Shown: positions 53,174-63,424, counted from the first letter of the stretch. The stretch is DNA of 64,000 nucleotides from Rhizobiaceae bacterium CPCC 101076 (GCA_003347645.1 QDFX01000012.1:1-64000), one strand, 5' to 3'. The notes: generated by a model not told the origin, from the sequence alone. Numbers and translations: made by a program.

Positions 53174-54652
53174 ATGAACATGCATGTCCGTCCCGCCGAT
53201 CCGAAGAAGCTCATCAAGGGCGCAACGGCCGATTGGGAAATCGTCATCGGCATGGAGATCCATGCCCAGGTGACGTCCGAGGCCAAGCTGTTCTCCGGCG
53301 CCTCGACCGAATTCGGCCGTCCACCGAACTCGAACGTCTCGCTGGTCGACGCGGCGATGCCGGGCATGCTGCCGGTGATCAACGAGGAATGCGTGCGGCA
53401 GGCGGTGCGCACCGGTCTCGGCCTGAAGGCGGAGATCCATCCGCGCTCGGTGTTCGACCGCAAGAACTACTTCTATCCGGACCTGCCGCAGGGCTACCAG
53501 ATCTCGCAGTACAAGAGCCCGATCGTCGGCGAGGGCGAGGTCGTGCTCGACATGCCCGACGGCCAGATCAAGGTCGGCATCGAGCGCCTGCATCTCGAAC
53601 AGGACGCCGGCAAGTCGATCCACGACCAGGACCCGCGCAATTCCTTCGTCGACCTGAACCGTTCGGGCGTCGCGCTGATGGAGATCGTCTCGAAGCCCGA
53701 CCTTCGTTCGTCGGATGAGGCGCGGGCGTTCGTCACCAAGCTGCGCACGATCCTGCGCTATCTCGGCACCTGCGACGGCGACATGGAGAAGGGCAATCTC
53801 CGCGCCGACGTGAACGTCTCCGTCCGCAAGCCGGGCGAGCCTTTCGGCACGCGCTGCGAGATCAAGAACGTCAACTCGATCCGCTTCATCGGCCAGGCCA
53901 TCGAATACGAAGCGCGCCGCCAGATCGGCATCATCGAGGACGGCGGCACGATCGATCAGGAAACCCGCCTGTTCGATCCCGGCAAGGGCGAGACGCGGTC
54001 CATGCGTTCGAAGGAAGAGGCGCACGATTACCGCTACTTCCCTGATCCGGATTTGCTCCCGCTCGACCTGCCGGAAGGCCTGATCGAGGAACTGGAAGCC
54101 GCGCTGCCGGAACTGCCGGACGAGAAGAAGGCGCGCTTCCAGACGCAATACGGGCTCTCGGCCTATGATGCCGACGTGCTGGTGGCGGAGAAGGCTTCGG
54201 CCGATTTCTACGAGACCGTCGCCAAGGGCCGCGACGGCAAGATCGTCGCGAACTGGGTGATCAACGAACTGTTCGGCCGCCTGAACAAGGAAGGCCATTC
54301 GATCGACGACAGCCCGTTCTCGGCGGCCCAGCTCGGCTCGCTGATCGACCTCATCAAGGACGGCACGATCTCGGGCAAGATCGCCAAGGACGTGTTCGAG
54401 ATCGTCTGGACCGAGGGCGGCGACCCGAAGGAGATCGTCGAGACGCGCGGCCTGAAGCAGGTCACCGATACCGGCGCGATCGAGAAGGCCGTCGACGAGA
54501 TCATCGCCACGAACCCCGAAAAGGCCGAGCAGGCCAAGGGCAAGCCGGGCATGCTCGGCTGGTTCGTCGGCCAGGTGATGAAATCGACCGGCGGCAAGGC
54601 CAACCCGCAGGCGGTCAGCGATCTGCTGAAGGCTAAACTGGGCATCGACTAA
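53174..54652 (+). CDS. gatB: Asp-tRNA(Asn)/Glu-tRNA(Gln) amidotransferase subunit B
   Basis: 492-residue tRNA-binding and kinase subunit. Catalytic cradle [20 protein letters not shown] (residues ~20-39), [30 protein letters not shown] and the GatB/Yqey tail domain (about 335-492) are intact. I start it at ATG 53174 after AGGAA; an upstream frame starts inside the ricin-like gene. It is separated from gatA by three unrelated genes. Its stop overlaps the next start by one base (TAATG). Confidence 0.97.
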   Translation: MNMHVRPADPKKLIKGATADWEIVIGMEIHAQVTSEAKLFSGASTEFGRPPNSNVSLVDAAMPGMLPVINEECVRQAVRTGLGLKAEIHPRSVFDRKNYFYPDLPQGYQISQYKSPIVGEGEVVLDMPDGQIKVGIERLHLEQDAGKSIHDQDPRNSFVDLNRSGVALMEIVSKPDLRSSDEARAFVTKLRTILRYLGTCDGDMEKGNLRADVNVSVRKPGEPFGTRCEIKNVNSIRFIGQAIEYEARRQIGIIEDGGTIDQETRLFDPGKGETRSMRSKEEAHDYRYFPDPDLLPLDLPEGLIEELEAALPELPDEKKARFQTQYGLSAYDADVLVAEKASADFYETVAKGRDGKIVANWVINELFGRLNKEGHSIDDSPFSAAQLGSLIDLIKDGTISGKIAKDVFEIVWTEGGDPKEIVETRGLKQVTDTGAIEKAVDEIIATNPEKAEQAKGKPGMLGWFVGQVMKSTGGKANPQAVSDLLKAKLGID

Positions 54653-56238
54653 TGACGGACGCCGCGGTCGGCCGGACCCGGTCGCAGCGTCTTGCGGCGG
54701 GGCTGGACCGCGTCCTCGACGTGCTCGCCAACGCGCGGGCGATCACGGCCTTCTGGCTGTTCTACGTCCTCGTCCTCGGCTCGCTGCGCCTCGTGCGGTC
54801 GAGCTTCCTGCCTTTCGACGATGCGCTGTCGGCGGAGGTCATGCAGGGGCGGTTTTCCTGGGTCTATCAGGCCCGGAACCCACCGCTGTACGAATGGCTG
54901 CTATGGGCGGTCCAGCAGGGTATGGGTCCGGGCGTCGCCGGCCACCTCTTCCTTCGTTCGCTGATCATCGTCGCGATCGGCGTCCTGACCTTCGATCTCG
55001 TTCGCGCCGCGACCGGCAGGCCGCGCGTCGGCGTCGCCGCGTCGCTGTCGCTGCTGTGCTTCTACTGGTTCGGCTGGCACGTCCACGATTCGCTGACCCA
55101 GTCACTGCTGCTGATCCTGTTCATCTTCGGTCTGATGCGGGCGCTGATCCTGTTCATGGAACAGCCCGGACTGCGGTCGGCGATTCTGCTCGGTATCTGC
55201 GTTGGCCTCGGCCTGCTCTCCAAATGGAGCTTCTCGCTGCCGGCGGCCGCTGCCGCGGCGGCGATCCTGTCGGACCGCGAATTGCGCGGGCAGTTCGCGC
55301 GGCCATGCCTCCTGGTCGTTCCGCTGATCGCGCTCGTCCTCGTCGCGCCGACGGGGTTCTGGCTCTACATGCATCAATCGCGGTTTGCCGAGACCGTCGG
55401 CGGCGTCATGACTGGAGAGGGGCAGAACCATGCCATGCGCGCGCTCGAGGGCCTGATCAGGCTGCCAATCGCGCTGTTCCTGTTCCTGTCGCCATGGCTT
55501 GTCGCGTTCGCAATCGGGGCAGGGCGCCCCCGTGCGTGGTTTCCGGCGTCACCGTCTCCAGTCATCCGGCTCCTCGTCCGCCTCTCGCTCGCAACGCTGG
55601 TCATTCTCGGCGCATCGATCCTCGTGGTCGGCATCGCGAATATCCGCGAGCACTACCTCTATCCCGTCGGTCTGCCATTGATCATCGCCCTCTGGGCGGC
55701 AGTGGCAGGGAGCACACGCGAGGAACCCGTCTTGCGGGTGACGACGGCCGCCTCAATCCTGTTCGGGGCGCTGGTGCTCGGCATCAAGGTGGCGATGGCC
55801 GCGAATGCGCTGATGCCGTCGGACAAGGTGGCCAAGGACCTCGTCCCATATCAGGGTCTCGCGCAGACGCTGACGTCGTCCGGCCTCGGCGCGGAGGCTT
55901 TCATCGCCTCCGACCATATCCTGGCTGGCCAGCTCATCGCGGCCATGCCGCGTGCGACGGTGGTTTCGCAGTCCACCCGCCGCGCCACGGTGCCCGGAAC
56001 CTATCGTCCAAGCCAGCAATGCATCCTGATCTGGCCGAAGGGCGGTGCCCCAGCAGGAAATCGCCTGGCCGGGCTCGGCATTGCCGAAACCTCGGCGAAG
56101 ATCTCCATGCTGTCCATTTTCGGGTCGCCGGGTGGTATTGGTCCCGCGCGTCGTGGCGAGTTCGAACTGGCCGATCTCGGTCGGGACGCCGAACCATGCC
56201 GCCGGCTGATCGGCACCGGCGAAACAGCAATTCAATAA
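54652..56238 (+). CDS. GT39/ArnT-like membrane glycosyltransferase
   Basis: 528-residue polytopic protein (about 12 helices). N-terminal acidic loop SSFLPFDDALSAEVMQGRFS and PPLYEWLLWAVQQGMGPG fit the PMT/ArnT-type fold (GT83/GT39) that transfers sugars from polyprenol carriers. The C-terminal ~130 residues are periplasmic. Acceptor unknown; lipid or protein glycosylation is possible. Overlaps gatB by 1 bp, with a related gene immediately downstream. Confidence 0.8.
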   Translation: MTDAAVGRTRSQRLAAGLDRVLDVLANARAITAFWLFYVLVLGSLRLVRSSFLPFDDALSAEVMQGRFSWVYQARNPPLYEWLLWAVQQGMGPGVAGHLFLRSLIIVAIGVLTFDLVRAATGRPRVGVAASLSLLCFYWFGWHVHDSLTQSLLLILFIFGLMRALILFMEQPGLRSAILLGICVGLGLLSKWSFSLPAAAAAAAILSDRELRGQFARPCLLVVPLIALVLVAPTGFWLYMHQSRFAETVGGVMTGEGQNHAMRALEGLIRLPIALFLFLSPWLVAFAIGAGRPRAWFPASPSPVIRLLVRLSLATLVILGASILVVGIANIREHYLYPVGLPLIIALWAAVAGSTREEPVLRVTTAASILFGALVLGIKVAMAANALMPSDKVAKDLVPYQGLAQTLTSSGLGAEAFIASDHILAGQLIAAMPRATVVSQSTRRATVPGTYRPSQQCILIWPKGGAPAGNRLAGLGIAETSAKISMLSIFGSPGGIGPARRGEFELADLGRDAEPCRRLIGTGETAIQ

Positions 56239-56251
56239 CGGCAGGCGCGTC

Positions 56252-57769
56252 GTGGTCGACAATGCAATCGGACCAGCGGTTATCGCTGAACAGGGATTAG
56301 CCCGGGCAAAAGCACTGACGACGCCGGCTGTCTGGTTCCTGGTCGCGATCACCGTCTATTTCGCGCTGCAGACCGTGCTGCGGGTGCTCTACGCTCCGTC
56401 GGTCAGCGCGGACGATGCCGAGCTCCTGATCACGACACAGTCGCTCGACTGGGGACACGGCACCCAGCCGCCGCTCTACAACTGGATCCAGATCGCCGCA
56501 TTCAGGCTCTTCGGCGTCAACCTGTTCGCGCTTTCGGCGATCAAGAACCTCTTGCTGTGGGTCATCTTTGCCGCCGGCTTCTTCGTCGCGCGACGGCCTC
56601 TCGACGACGACCGCAAGGCGGCAATTGCCGCTCTCTGCCTGTTCCTCGTCCCGCAGATCGGCTGGGAGTTTCAGCGCGCACTGACCCATTCGGTGATCGT
56701 GCTGGCGATGACCATGCTCACTTTGCTCGCTCTGCTGCGGGTCGTGCAGGCAGGCAAGACGGTCGATTACGTCCTGCTCGGCGTTTTCATCGGGCTCGGC
56801 TGTCTGTCCAAGTACAATTTCATCATCGGCGTCGCCGCGATGCTCGTATGCGCGGTGACGATCACTGAACTCCGCCCGAAGATCATCAATGTGCGGCTTC
56901 TTCTGTCGCTCGCGATCGCGGCGCTGATCCTTTCGCCGCATGTCCTGTGGACCGTGTCCAATATGGAAACGGTGCTGGGCCGGACCTCCAAGTTCAAAGC
57001 GGAAGAATCGGCTTCGTTCTCGCTGACGCCGCTGCTCGCCGTCGTGGAGGCGACCTTCCAGTCGGTCGTGCTTCCCTGCGCCGTCTTCCTCATCGCGGCC
57101 GCGATCGCCTGGTTCCGGGGGAGCCGTCCGGGACCGCATGCGAGCCGTCCGCCGGTCCAGGTGTTCTTCCTTCGCCTCGTGCCGGTTGGAATTGGCCTCA
57201 TCCTCATCGGCTCGATGTTCGCGGGCATCGGAGAGCTGAAGGAGCGTTGGCTCATAACGGTGACCTTCGCCGTGCCACTGGCGCTGTTTCTGCTCACCGA
57301 AGACCTGCTTGGCCGGCGAGGCCGGAACGCGATCGGGATCGTTGCGGCGGCCTGCGCCGTGCTCGCTGGCATCGGTCTCGGCGTGATGTATCTCCTGCCT
57401 CGCTCCATTCCACCGGAGCCGAACCGTCCGCTGCCAGTCATTGCGCAGGATATCCGGGCGTTGGGCTATCAGCGCGGGACGATCATCGCCGGCCATACCC
57501 GGCTCGGCGGCGCGATGAAGCTCGAATTTTCCGACAGCCGGGTGGTCGAACCGCAATACCAGATGCTTCCGGGGGGCGCCGCCGGACCGTTCCTGCTGGT
57601 GTGGACCGGAGACAAGACGGTGCCCAGCCAGGTCTCGGACCTTTACCGCCAGACCTGTGGCGCCGATCTTCCAGCGGTTACGAGCAAGGAACTGTCGGCG
57701 CCATACCTGCACTCTTCGGCGCTTTGGCGCGTTAACGTCGTGCTGATCGACGGTTGCACGCGCTCCTGA
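56252..57769 (+). CDS. GT39/ArnT-like membrane glycosyltransferase, second copy
   Basis: 505-residue protein with the same overall plan: SVSADDAELLITTQSLDWGH (acidic first loop with DD-E), GTQPPLYNWIQIAAFRLFGV and about 11-12 helices, then a soluble C-terminal domain. It shares DxA/E and PPLY motifs with the gene before it, so the tandem pair probably arose by duplication. GTG 56252 start; no strong ribosome-binding site visible. Substrate unknown. Confidence 0.8.
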   Translation: MVDNAIGPAVIAEQGLARAKALTTPAVWFLVAITVYFALQTVLRVLYAPSVSADDAELLITTQSLDWGHGTQPPLYNWIQIAAFRLFGVNLFALSAIKNLLLWVIFAAGFFVARRPLDDDRKAAIAALCLFLVPQIGWEFQRALTHSVIVLAMTMLTLLALLRVVQAGKTVDYVLLGVFIGLGCLSKYNFIIGVAAMLVCAVTITELRPKIINVRLLLSLAIAALILSPHVLWTVSNMETVLGRTSKFKAEESASFSLTPLLAVVEATFQSVVLPCAVFLIAAAIAWFRGSRPGPHASRPPVQVFFLRLVPVGIGLILIGSMFAGIGELKERWLITVTFAVPLALFLLTEDLLGRRGRNAIGIVAAACAVLAGIGLGVMYLLPRSIPPEPNRPLPVIAQDIRALGYQRGTIIAGHTRLGGAMKLEFSDSRVVEPQYQMLPGGAAGPFLLVWTGDKTVPSQVSDLYRQTCGADLPAVTSKELSAPYLHSSALWRVNVVLIDGCTRS

Positions 57770-57890
57770 TGCGCATTTTGGTGATCGAGAGGCCTCTTTA
57801 GTCTTCTCGACGTTTGCCTCGCCACAATCGCATGGCTATGGTGCGCGCCGCTTCGCCGGGCGAAGCATAGATTCCGAACAGAACCGGTCC

Positions 57891-58586
57891 ATGTCCGACA
57901 TTTTCAACGAAATTGAAGAAGACCTGCGGCGCGAGAAGCTGGACCGGCTTTGGAAACGCTTCGGGCCGCTGTTCATCGCCATTGCGGTGCTGATCGTTCT
58001 CGGTGTCGCCGGCTGGCGCGGCTGGGAATGGTATGCCGACAGGCAGTCGGCCGAGGCCGGCGCCAAATACAATGCCGCTTTGGCGCTCGCCGGCGAAAAC
58101 AAGCATGCCGACGCTGAAACGCAGCTCCAGGCGCTGGCCAAGGATGGACCGGCCGGATATGCGCTGCTGGCGCGCTTTCGCGCCGCGGCCGAGCTGAGCC
58201 TCACCAAGCCCGCCGACGGCGTGGCGGCGTTCGAGGCCATCGGACAGGACGTGGCGGTTCCGCAGTTGCTGCGCGATCTAGCCCGTGTCCGGGCCGCGAT
58301 GCTCCTCGTCGACAGCGGCAGCTACGCCGATGTCGCCAGCCGTGCCGAACCGCTGGCAGCACCGGGCAATACCTGGCGCCATGCGGCGCGCGAGGCGCTC
58401 GCTCTGGCCGCCTGGAAGGCCGGCAATCTTGCGGATGCGCGGCGTTGGGCCGAAGCTTTGGTCCAGGACGTCGAGGCGCCGGGCGGAGCGCGTGCGCGCG
58501 GTCAGGTCATCCTCGATCTCGCCGCCGGCAGCGAAGCCCAGCCTGCGCCGACCCCAGCACCGGCCCAGCCGGCCGCGCAGCAATGA
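57891..58586 (+). CDS. YfgM-like tetratricopeptide membrane protein
   Basis: 231 residues: N-terminal cytoplasmic helix MSDIFNEIEEDLRREKLDRL, one transmembrane segment (FIAIAVLIVLGVAGWRGWEW, residues ~29-48) and a periplasmic TPR-like domain (AKYNAALALAGENKHADAET onward), ending in a Pro/Ala-rich tail. It matches the YfgM/TPR_21 group (PF09976), linked to periplasmic chaperone traffic. In many genomes bamB and der follow; here a short lipoprotein and der follow. Confidence 0.85.
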   Translation: MSDIFNEIEEDLRREKLDRLWKRFGPLFIAIAVLIVLGVAGWRGWEWYADRQSAEAGAKYNAALALAGENKHADAETQLQALAKDGPAGYALLARFRAAAELSLTKPADGVAAFEAIGQDVAVPQLLRDLARVRAAMLLVDSGSYADVASRAEPLAAPGNTWRHAAREALALAAWKAGNLADARRWAEALVQDVEAPGGARARGQVILDLAAGSEAQPAPTPAPAQPAAQQ

Positions 58587-58594
58587 GGGGACAG

Positions 58595-58861
58595 ATGATG
58601 TTTCGTACCGTCCGCACCGTCACCTTGCTGGCCGTTGCCGGCCTTGCGCTCGCAGGCTGCAGCGGGATCAGCAGCATGAACCCGTTCGCCGAGAAGGACA
58701 CCAAGCTTTCCGGCCAGCGCCAGCCGGTCTTCCCAGCGGGCAGCCCCTATGCCGGCCCGCGCAAGCTGCCGCCTCCGAACAGCCAGGCTTCCGGTCCCAA
58801 TATCCGGGCTGATGCTCCTCCGCCGTCGGTGTCGGCCAATCCGCCGCCTCCGGCCCAATAA
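58595..58861 (+). CDS. Short proline-rich lipoprotein in the bamB position
   Basis: 88 residues. A lipobox LALAGC near residue 17-22 gives a lipid-anchored Cys. It then reads [20 protein letters not shown], like the N-terminal segment of alphaproteobacterial BamB lipoproteins, but the beta-propeller is absent; the rest is a Pro/Asn/Ala-rich tail ([10 protein letters not shown]...PPPAQ). GAGGGG precedes the ATG (58595 or 58598). It lies between the YfgM-like gene and der, the normal bamB slot. Confidence 0.72.
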   Translation: MMFRTVRTVTLLAVAGLALAGCSGISSMNPFAEKDTKLSGQRQPVFPAGSPYAGPRKLPPPNSQASGPNIRADAPPPSVSANPPPPAQ

Positions 58862-58884
58862 AGTTCGCGGTCGCGGAGAGTCTC

Positions 58885-60243
58885 ATGCCGGTCGTTGCGA
58901 TCATCGGCCGGCCCAATGTCGGCAAATCGACCCTGTTCAACCGTCTGATCGGCAAGCGCATCGCGCTCGTCGACGACCGGCCGGGCGTGACCCGCGACCG
59001 CCGCGAGGGCGAGGCGCGCGTCGGTGACATCGAATTCGTCGCGGTCGATACCGCCGGGCTTGAGGACGCGTCCGAGGATTCGCTCGCCGGCCGCATGACG
59101 GCGCAGACCGTCTCCGCCATCGAGGGCGCCGACATCGTGCTGTTCATGATGGATGCGCGCGTCGGCGTGACGCCCGAGGACGAGCACTTCGCCAATCTGG
59201 TCCGCAGATCCGGCAAGCCGGTTGTCCTCGTCGCCAACAAGAGCGAAGGCAAGGAAGGCCTCGCCGGAGCCTATGATGCGTTCCGCCTCGGCCTCGGCGA
59301 TCCGATCGCTCTGTCCGCCGAGCATGGCGAAGGCTTCGCCGATCTCCATCTCGCCCTCAGCGAGGCGCTGGAGAATGGCGGCGTTTCCGAAGAGGAAGAC
59401 GAAGACGAGGATGCGACGGGTCCGCTCTCGGTCGCGATCGTCGGTCGTCCGAATGCCGGCAAGTCGACTTTGATCAACCGCCTGCTCGGCGAGGAGCGGA
59501 TGCTGACCGGCCCGGAAGCGGGCATCACGCGCGACTCGATCTCGGTCGAGCTCTTGTGGCGCGGTCGCGAGATCAAGCTGGTGGATACCGCCGGCATGCG
59601 CCGCAAGGCGAAGGTTCAGGACAAGCTGGAAAAGATGGCGGTGCAGGACGCGCTCCGCAGCATCCAGTATGCCGAGGTCGTGGTCGTCCTGCTCGATGCG
59701 ACGATCCCGTTCGAGAAGCAGGATCTGCAGATCGCCGACCTCGTCGCGCGCGAGGGCAGGGCGATCGTCATCGCGCTCAACAAATGGGATCTGGTCGAGA
59801 ACCGCGCCGGAGCGCTGAAGGCGCATCGCGAGGCCGCCGACCGGCTCCTGTCGCAGGTGAAGGGGATGCCGCTCGTTGCGGTGTCGGCGTCCACGGGCGA
59901 GGGCGTGGACCGGCTGATGCAGGCCGTCATCACCGCGCATGAGGTCTGGAACCGCCGGGTGTCGACGGCGAAGATCAATCGTTGGCTGGAAGCAGTGCTG
60001 CAGCAGCATCCGCCGCCGGCGGTGCGCGGCTCGCGGGTGAAGCTCCGCTACATGACGCAGACCAAGGCGCGGCCGCCTTCTTTCGTGCTGTTCGGCACGC
60101 GGACTGACGTGCTGCCGGACAGCTATGTGCGTTATCTGGTGAACGGGCTGCGCGAGGCGTTCGACCTGCCGGGGACGCCGATCCGGCTCAGCTTCCGAGA
60201 GCCGAAGAACCCGTTCGAGGGCAAGGAAAAGGACAAAGACTAG
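58885..60243 (+). CDS. der: Ribosome biogenesis GTPase Der
   Basis: 452-residue protein with two G domains: first P-loop GRPNVGKST (residues 8-16) with DTAGLED, second GRPNAGKST (about 189-197) with [20 protein letters not shown], and a C-terminal KH-like domain ([20 protein letters not shown]). Essential for 50S subunit assembly. Length slightly below E. coli Der (490), with an acidic linker [11 protein letters not shown] between the domains. Stop followed by two extragenic repeats. Confidence 0.97.
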   Translation: MPVVAIIGRPNVGKSTLFNRLIGKRIALVDDRPGVTRDRREGEARVGDIEFVAVDTAGLEDASEDSLAGRMTAQTVSAIEGADIVLFMMDARVGVTPEDEHFANLVRRSGKPVVLVANKSEGKEGLAGAYDAFRLGLGDPIALSAEHGEGFADLHLALSEALENGGVSEEEDEDEDATGPLSVAIVGRPNAGKSTLINRLLGEERMLTGPEAGITRDSISVELLWRGREIKLVDTAGMRRKAKVQDKLEKMAVQDALRSIQYAEVVVVLLDATIPFEKQDLQIADLVAREGRAIVIALNKWDLVENRAGALKAHREAADRLLSQVKGMPLVAVSASTGEGVDRLMQAVITAHEVWNRRVSTAKINRWLEAVLQQHPPPAVRGSRVKLRYMTQTKARPPSFVLFGTRTDVLPDSYVRYLVNGLREAFDLPGTPIRLSFREPKNPFEGKEKDKD

Positions 60244-60259
60244 GGCCGGGTTATGCCTC

Positions 60260-60437
60260 GTCATGGCAGGGCTTGTCCCTGCCATCCAAGTTCTTTTCTT
60301 CTCGACAGGCTGTGAACTCGTGGATGCCAAGGCCAAGCCTTGGCATGACGGAAGGTCGTCATTGCCGGGCTTGACCCGGCAATCCAGCAGCGCCCATTGC
60401 CTGGCTTCTGGATGCCCGGTCGAGCCCGGGCATGACG
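60260..60437. repeat. Extragenic palindromic repeats, copies 4 and 5 in tandem
   Basis: Copy 4 (60260-60350) begins GTCATGGCAGGGCTTGTCCCTGCCATCC and ends TGGCATGACGG. Copy 5 (60357-60437) begins CGTCATTGCCGGGCTTGACC, nearly identical to copy 1 at 191, and ends CGAGCCCGGGCATGACG. Both have paired arms and lie in the gap between the converging der and SDR genes, where they could also act as transcription barriers. Confidence 0.8.
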
Positions 60438-60447
60438 ACGGGTGGGG

Positions 60448-61191
60448 CTAGGCCGGCTTCTGGAAATCCAGGAATGTGCCCAGGCGGGCGTCGAAGAGTT
60501 TGCCGGTTTCCATCAGCGCCGGGTCGGCGAGCGTCAGGATGTGCTGCGCGACCCCTTCGGCGGTCGGCAGTGTGTCCGGATCCTCGCCCGGCATGGCCTG
60601 CTTGCGCATCGCGGTGCGCGTCGCGCCCGGATTGAAGAGATTGGCGCGGATGGGCGAGTTGCGGGTCTCTTCCGCGTAGCTGCGGACGAGCGCGTCGAGC
60701 GCGGCCTTGGAGGTCGCGTAGAGGCCCCAGTAGGCGCGGACGTTCGTCGCTGCCCCGGAACTCACGAAGATGGCGCGGCCGGCATCGGAGCGGCGGAGCA
60801 GCGGGTCAAGCGAGCGGATCAGCCGCCAGTTCGCCGTAACGTTGACCGCCATGACGTTGTCCCACTGCTTCGGATCGATGTGGCCGACCGGGGTGAGCGG
60901 ACCGAGCGCGCCGGCATTGCCGACCAGGATGTCGAGCTTGCCGAAGCGCTCGTGCAGCGCCGCGCCGAGACGATCGAGCGCCTCGTAATCGGTGACGTCG
61001 AGCGGAACGAGCGTGGCCGAGCTTCCGGCTGCCTTGATCTGGTCGTCGAGCGCTTCGAGGCCGCCGACGGTACGGGCGAGGGCGACGATGTGCGCCCCGG
61101 CCTCGGCCAGAGCCAGGGCCGCGGCCGCGCCGATGCCGCGCGACGCGCCGGTGACAACCGCGACGCGGCCCTTCAGATCAGGTTTGCTCAA
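60448..61191 (-). CDS. SDR family NAD(P)-dependent oxidoreductase
   Basis: 247 residues from TTG 61191; an earlier TTG at 61218 would overlap purF by 17 bp. Classical SDR: GRVAVVTGASRGIGAAAALA (cofactor motif), VGNAGALGP, catalytic Ser/Tyr/Lys in FVSSGAATNVRAYWGLYATSKAALDAL (YATSK present) and NPGATRTAMRK. Substrate unknown. It is the last gene of the minus-strand purF unit. Confidence 0.87.
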   Translation of the reverse strand: MSKPDLKGRVAVVTGASRGIGAAAALALAEAGAHIVALARTVGGLEALDDQIKAAGSSATLVPLDVTDYEALDRLGAALHERFGKLDILVGNAGALGPLTPVGHIDPKQWDNVMAVNVTANWRLIRSLDPLLRRSDAGRAIFVSSGAATNVRAYWGLYATSKAALDALVRSYAEETRNSPIRANLFNPGATRTAMRKQAMPGEDPDTLPTAEGVAQHILTLADPALMETGKLFDARLGTFLDFQKPA

Positions 61192-61201
61192 GACTTCGCT
61201 C

Positions 61202-62689
61202 TCAGCCGGCTTCAGCAAGCAGCGAAAGCTGCTTCGGATTGCTGCCTTCGCCCATGACGTCGGTCAGCGGCGTCGGGTAGTCGCCGGTGAAGTAGTGGTC
61301 GGCGAACTGCGGACGGACCGGGTTGCGGGCCTCTTCGCCCATCGCGCGGTAGAGACCGTCGACCGAGACAAAGGCGAGGCTGTCGGCGCCGACGAATTTC
61401 CGCATGCCTTCGAGATCGAGGCGGGCGGCGAGCAGCTTGTCGCGCTCGGGCGTGTCGATGCCGTAATAGTCCGGATGGGTGATCGGCGGGCTGGCGAGGC
61501 GGAAGTGGACTTCCTTGGCCCCGGCATCGCGCATCATCTGCACGATCTTCACCGAGGTCGTGCCGCGCACGAGGCTGTCGTCGACGAGGACGATGCGCTT
61601 GCCCTCGACCATCGCGCGGTTGGCCGAATGCTTCAGGCGGACGCCGAGCTCGCGGATGCGCTGCGTCGGCTGGATGAAGGTGCGGCCGACATAATGGTTG
61701 CGGATGATGCCGAGCTCGAACGGAATGCCGCTCTCCTGGGCGAAGCCGATGGCGGCAGGCACGCCGGAATCCGGCACCGGAACCACGACGTCGGCATCGA
61801 CGGGCGCCTCGCGGGCCAGTTCTTGGCCGATCCGCTTGCGGACCTCGTAGACGCTCTTGCCCTGCACGATCGAGTCGGGGCGGGCGAAGTAGATGAACTC
61901 GAAGATGCAGGGGCGCATCGGCTGCGGCGGGAACGGCTTGTGCGATTCGATGCCGTCCTCGGTGATGACGACGATCTCGCCGTTTTCGATGTCGCGGATG
62001 TATTTCGCGCCGATCGTGTCGAGGGCACAGGTCTCGGACGCCAGAATGTAATGGCCGTCGAGTTCGCCGAGCACCAGCGGGCGAATGCCGAGCGGGTCGC
62101 GGGCGCCGATCAGCTTCTTGGTCGACAGCGCGACGAAGGCATAGGCGCCTTCGAGCTGGCGTACGGCGTCGATGAAGCGGTCGAGGAAACGATTGCGCTG
62201 GCTGCGGGCGACGAGGTGGAGCACGACTTCGGTGTCGGTCGTCGACTGGCAGAGCGCGCCGTCGCGGACGAGCTGGCGGCGAAGTGCGAGGCCGTTGGTC
62301 AAGTTGCCGTTATGAGCGACGGCGAAGCCGCCGGTCTCGAGCTCGGCGAAGAGCGGCTGGACGTTGCGGAGAATGGTTTCGCCGGTCGTCGAATAACGGT
62401 TGTGGCCGATGGCGGCTGAGCCGGGCAGGCGTTCGATGACACGGGCATCGGAGAAGTTGTCGCCGACGAGACCGAGCCGTTTTTCGGCGTTGAAGCGCTT
62501 GCCGTCGTAAGTGACGATGCCGGAGGCTTCCTGGCCGCGATGCTGGAGAGCGTGGAGACCGAGAGCGGTGATCGCCGCGGCGTCAGGGTGTCCGAAGATG
62601 CCGAAGACGCCGCACTCCTCGTGGAGCCGGTCCGCTTCGACCTGACGCCAAAAATCGTCCGCTGCGCTCTCGCTCGCGTCCATGCTCAT
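61202..62689 (-). CDS. purF: Amidophosphoribosyltransferase
   Basis: First committed purine-synthesis enzyme: PRPP plus glutamine to phosphoribosylamine. 495 residues from ATG 62689 after GGGAG. N-terminal propeptide is followed by the catalytic Cys26 in HEECGVFGIFG, exposed on cleavage. Glutaminase domain (TGETILRNVQPL) is followed by a PRT domain with PRPP motif IVLVDDSLVRGTTS near residue 370. Downstream of cvpA on the minus strand. Confidence 0.97.
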   Translation of the reverse strand: MSMDASESAADDFWRQVEADRLHEECGVFGIFGHPDAAAITALGLHALQHRGQEASGIVTYDGKRFNAEKRLGLVGDNFSDARVIERLPGSAAIGHNRYSTTGETILRNVQPLFAELETGGFAVAHNGNLTNGLALRRQLVRDGALCQSTTDTEVVLHLVARSQRNRFLDRFIDAVRQLEGAYAFVALSTKKLIGARDPLGIRPLVLGELDGHYILASETCALDTIGAKYIRDIENGEIVVITEDGIESHKPFPPQPMRPCIFEFIYFARPDSIVQGKSVYEVRKRIGQELAREAPVDADVVVPVPDSGVPAAIGFAQESGIPFELGIIRNHYVGRTFIQPTQRIRELGVRLKHSANRAMVEGKRIVLVDDSLVRGTTSVKIVQMMRDAGAKEVHFRLASPPITHPDYYGIDTPERDKLLAARLDLEGMRKFVGADSLAFVSVDGLYRAMGEEARNPVRPQFADHYFTGDYPTPLTDVMGEGSNPKQLSLLAEAG

Positions 62690-62720
62690 TGCAAACTCCC
62701 GGCGCGGCTCCTGCGCGCAA

Positions 62721-63341
62721 TCAGTTCTGCGGAGGTGGCGGCGAGGCCGGTTCCGGTTCCGCAGGAGGCGACGACGGATCGCTGTCCGGCACCGCACTCG
62801 GTTCGGTGCTCTGTCCGGGCAATCCACCCTTTAGCCTATTCAAGATGGTGGCTTCCGGGTCTTCCGGCAACATAGTGAGCAGAGATTTACCCGCGCTTTC
62901 CAAAACCGGTTTCGAAGCAGCGTCGGCAACCCATTGCGGCTGCGAGCGTTCCGGCACGAGCCAGGCGAAGAACAGGAAGGCGATGACCGCCAGAAGAAGC
63001 CCGCGCGCGCCGCCGTACACAAAGCCCAAAGCGCGGTCGAACGGACCGATCCTGCTGTCCAGAATGACGTCCGACAGCTTCATCGTGATCAGCGAGACGA
63101 TGAGCAAAGTGACTAGGAAGATCGCGGCGCCGGCGATGACGTCGGCCAGGATCTTCGGCTCGAGCTTGATATAGGCGTGCGCGAGTTCGCGCCCGGCCGG
63201 AAGGAAATAGAGCGTGGCGGCCGCAGCCGCGGCCCATGAGGCAATGGACAGCACTTCGCGAGTGAAACCGCGCACCATGGCCAACAGGGCAGAGATGAGG
63301 ACGACGCCGAGAACGATGAAATCAAGGTACGTGATCGGCAT
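62721..63341 (-). CDS. cvpA: CvpA family protein
   Basis: 206-residue inner-membrane protein with four N-terminal hydrophobic segments (YLDFIVLGVVLISALLAMVR, EVLSIASWAAAAAATLYFL, VIAGAAIFLVTLLIVSLITM, GARGLLLAVIAFLFFAWLV) and a Pro/Ser-rich C-terminal tail. CvpA is required for colicin V production in E. coli and linked to envelope stress. It is flanked by purF and radA, a frequent arrangement. Confidence 0.93.
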   Translation of the reverse strand: MPITYLDFIVLGVVLISALLAMVRGFTREVLSIASWAAAAAATLYFLPAGRELAHAYIKLEPKILADVIAGAAIFLVTLLIVSLITMKLSDVILDSRIGPFDRALGFVYGGARGLLLAVIAFLFFAWLVPERSQPQWVADAASKPVLESAGKSLLTMLPEDPEATILNRLKGGLPGQSTEPSAVPDSDPSSPPAEPEPASPPPPQN

Positions 63342-63424
63342 AGACCCGCCTTTGGCGCCGGTAACCAGGCACGGGACTCAAAACGGGCCGTGCGGCGCAC
63401 TTATAGCGGCACGGTTTCGAGACG

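Noticed and set aside
58747-60336. 529-codon minus-strand frame over der
   Set aside because: Shadow of der; composition is typical of reverse-complement high-GC coding sequence.
60992-62419. 475-codon plus-strand frame over purF
   Set aside because: Antisense to purF with biased composition and no domain.
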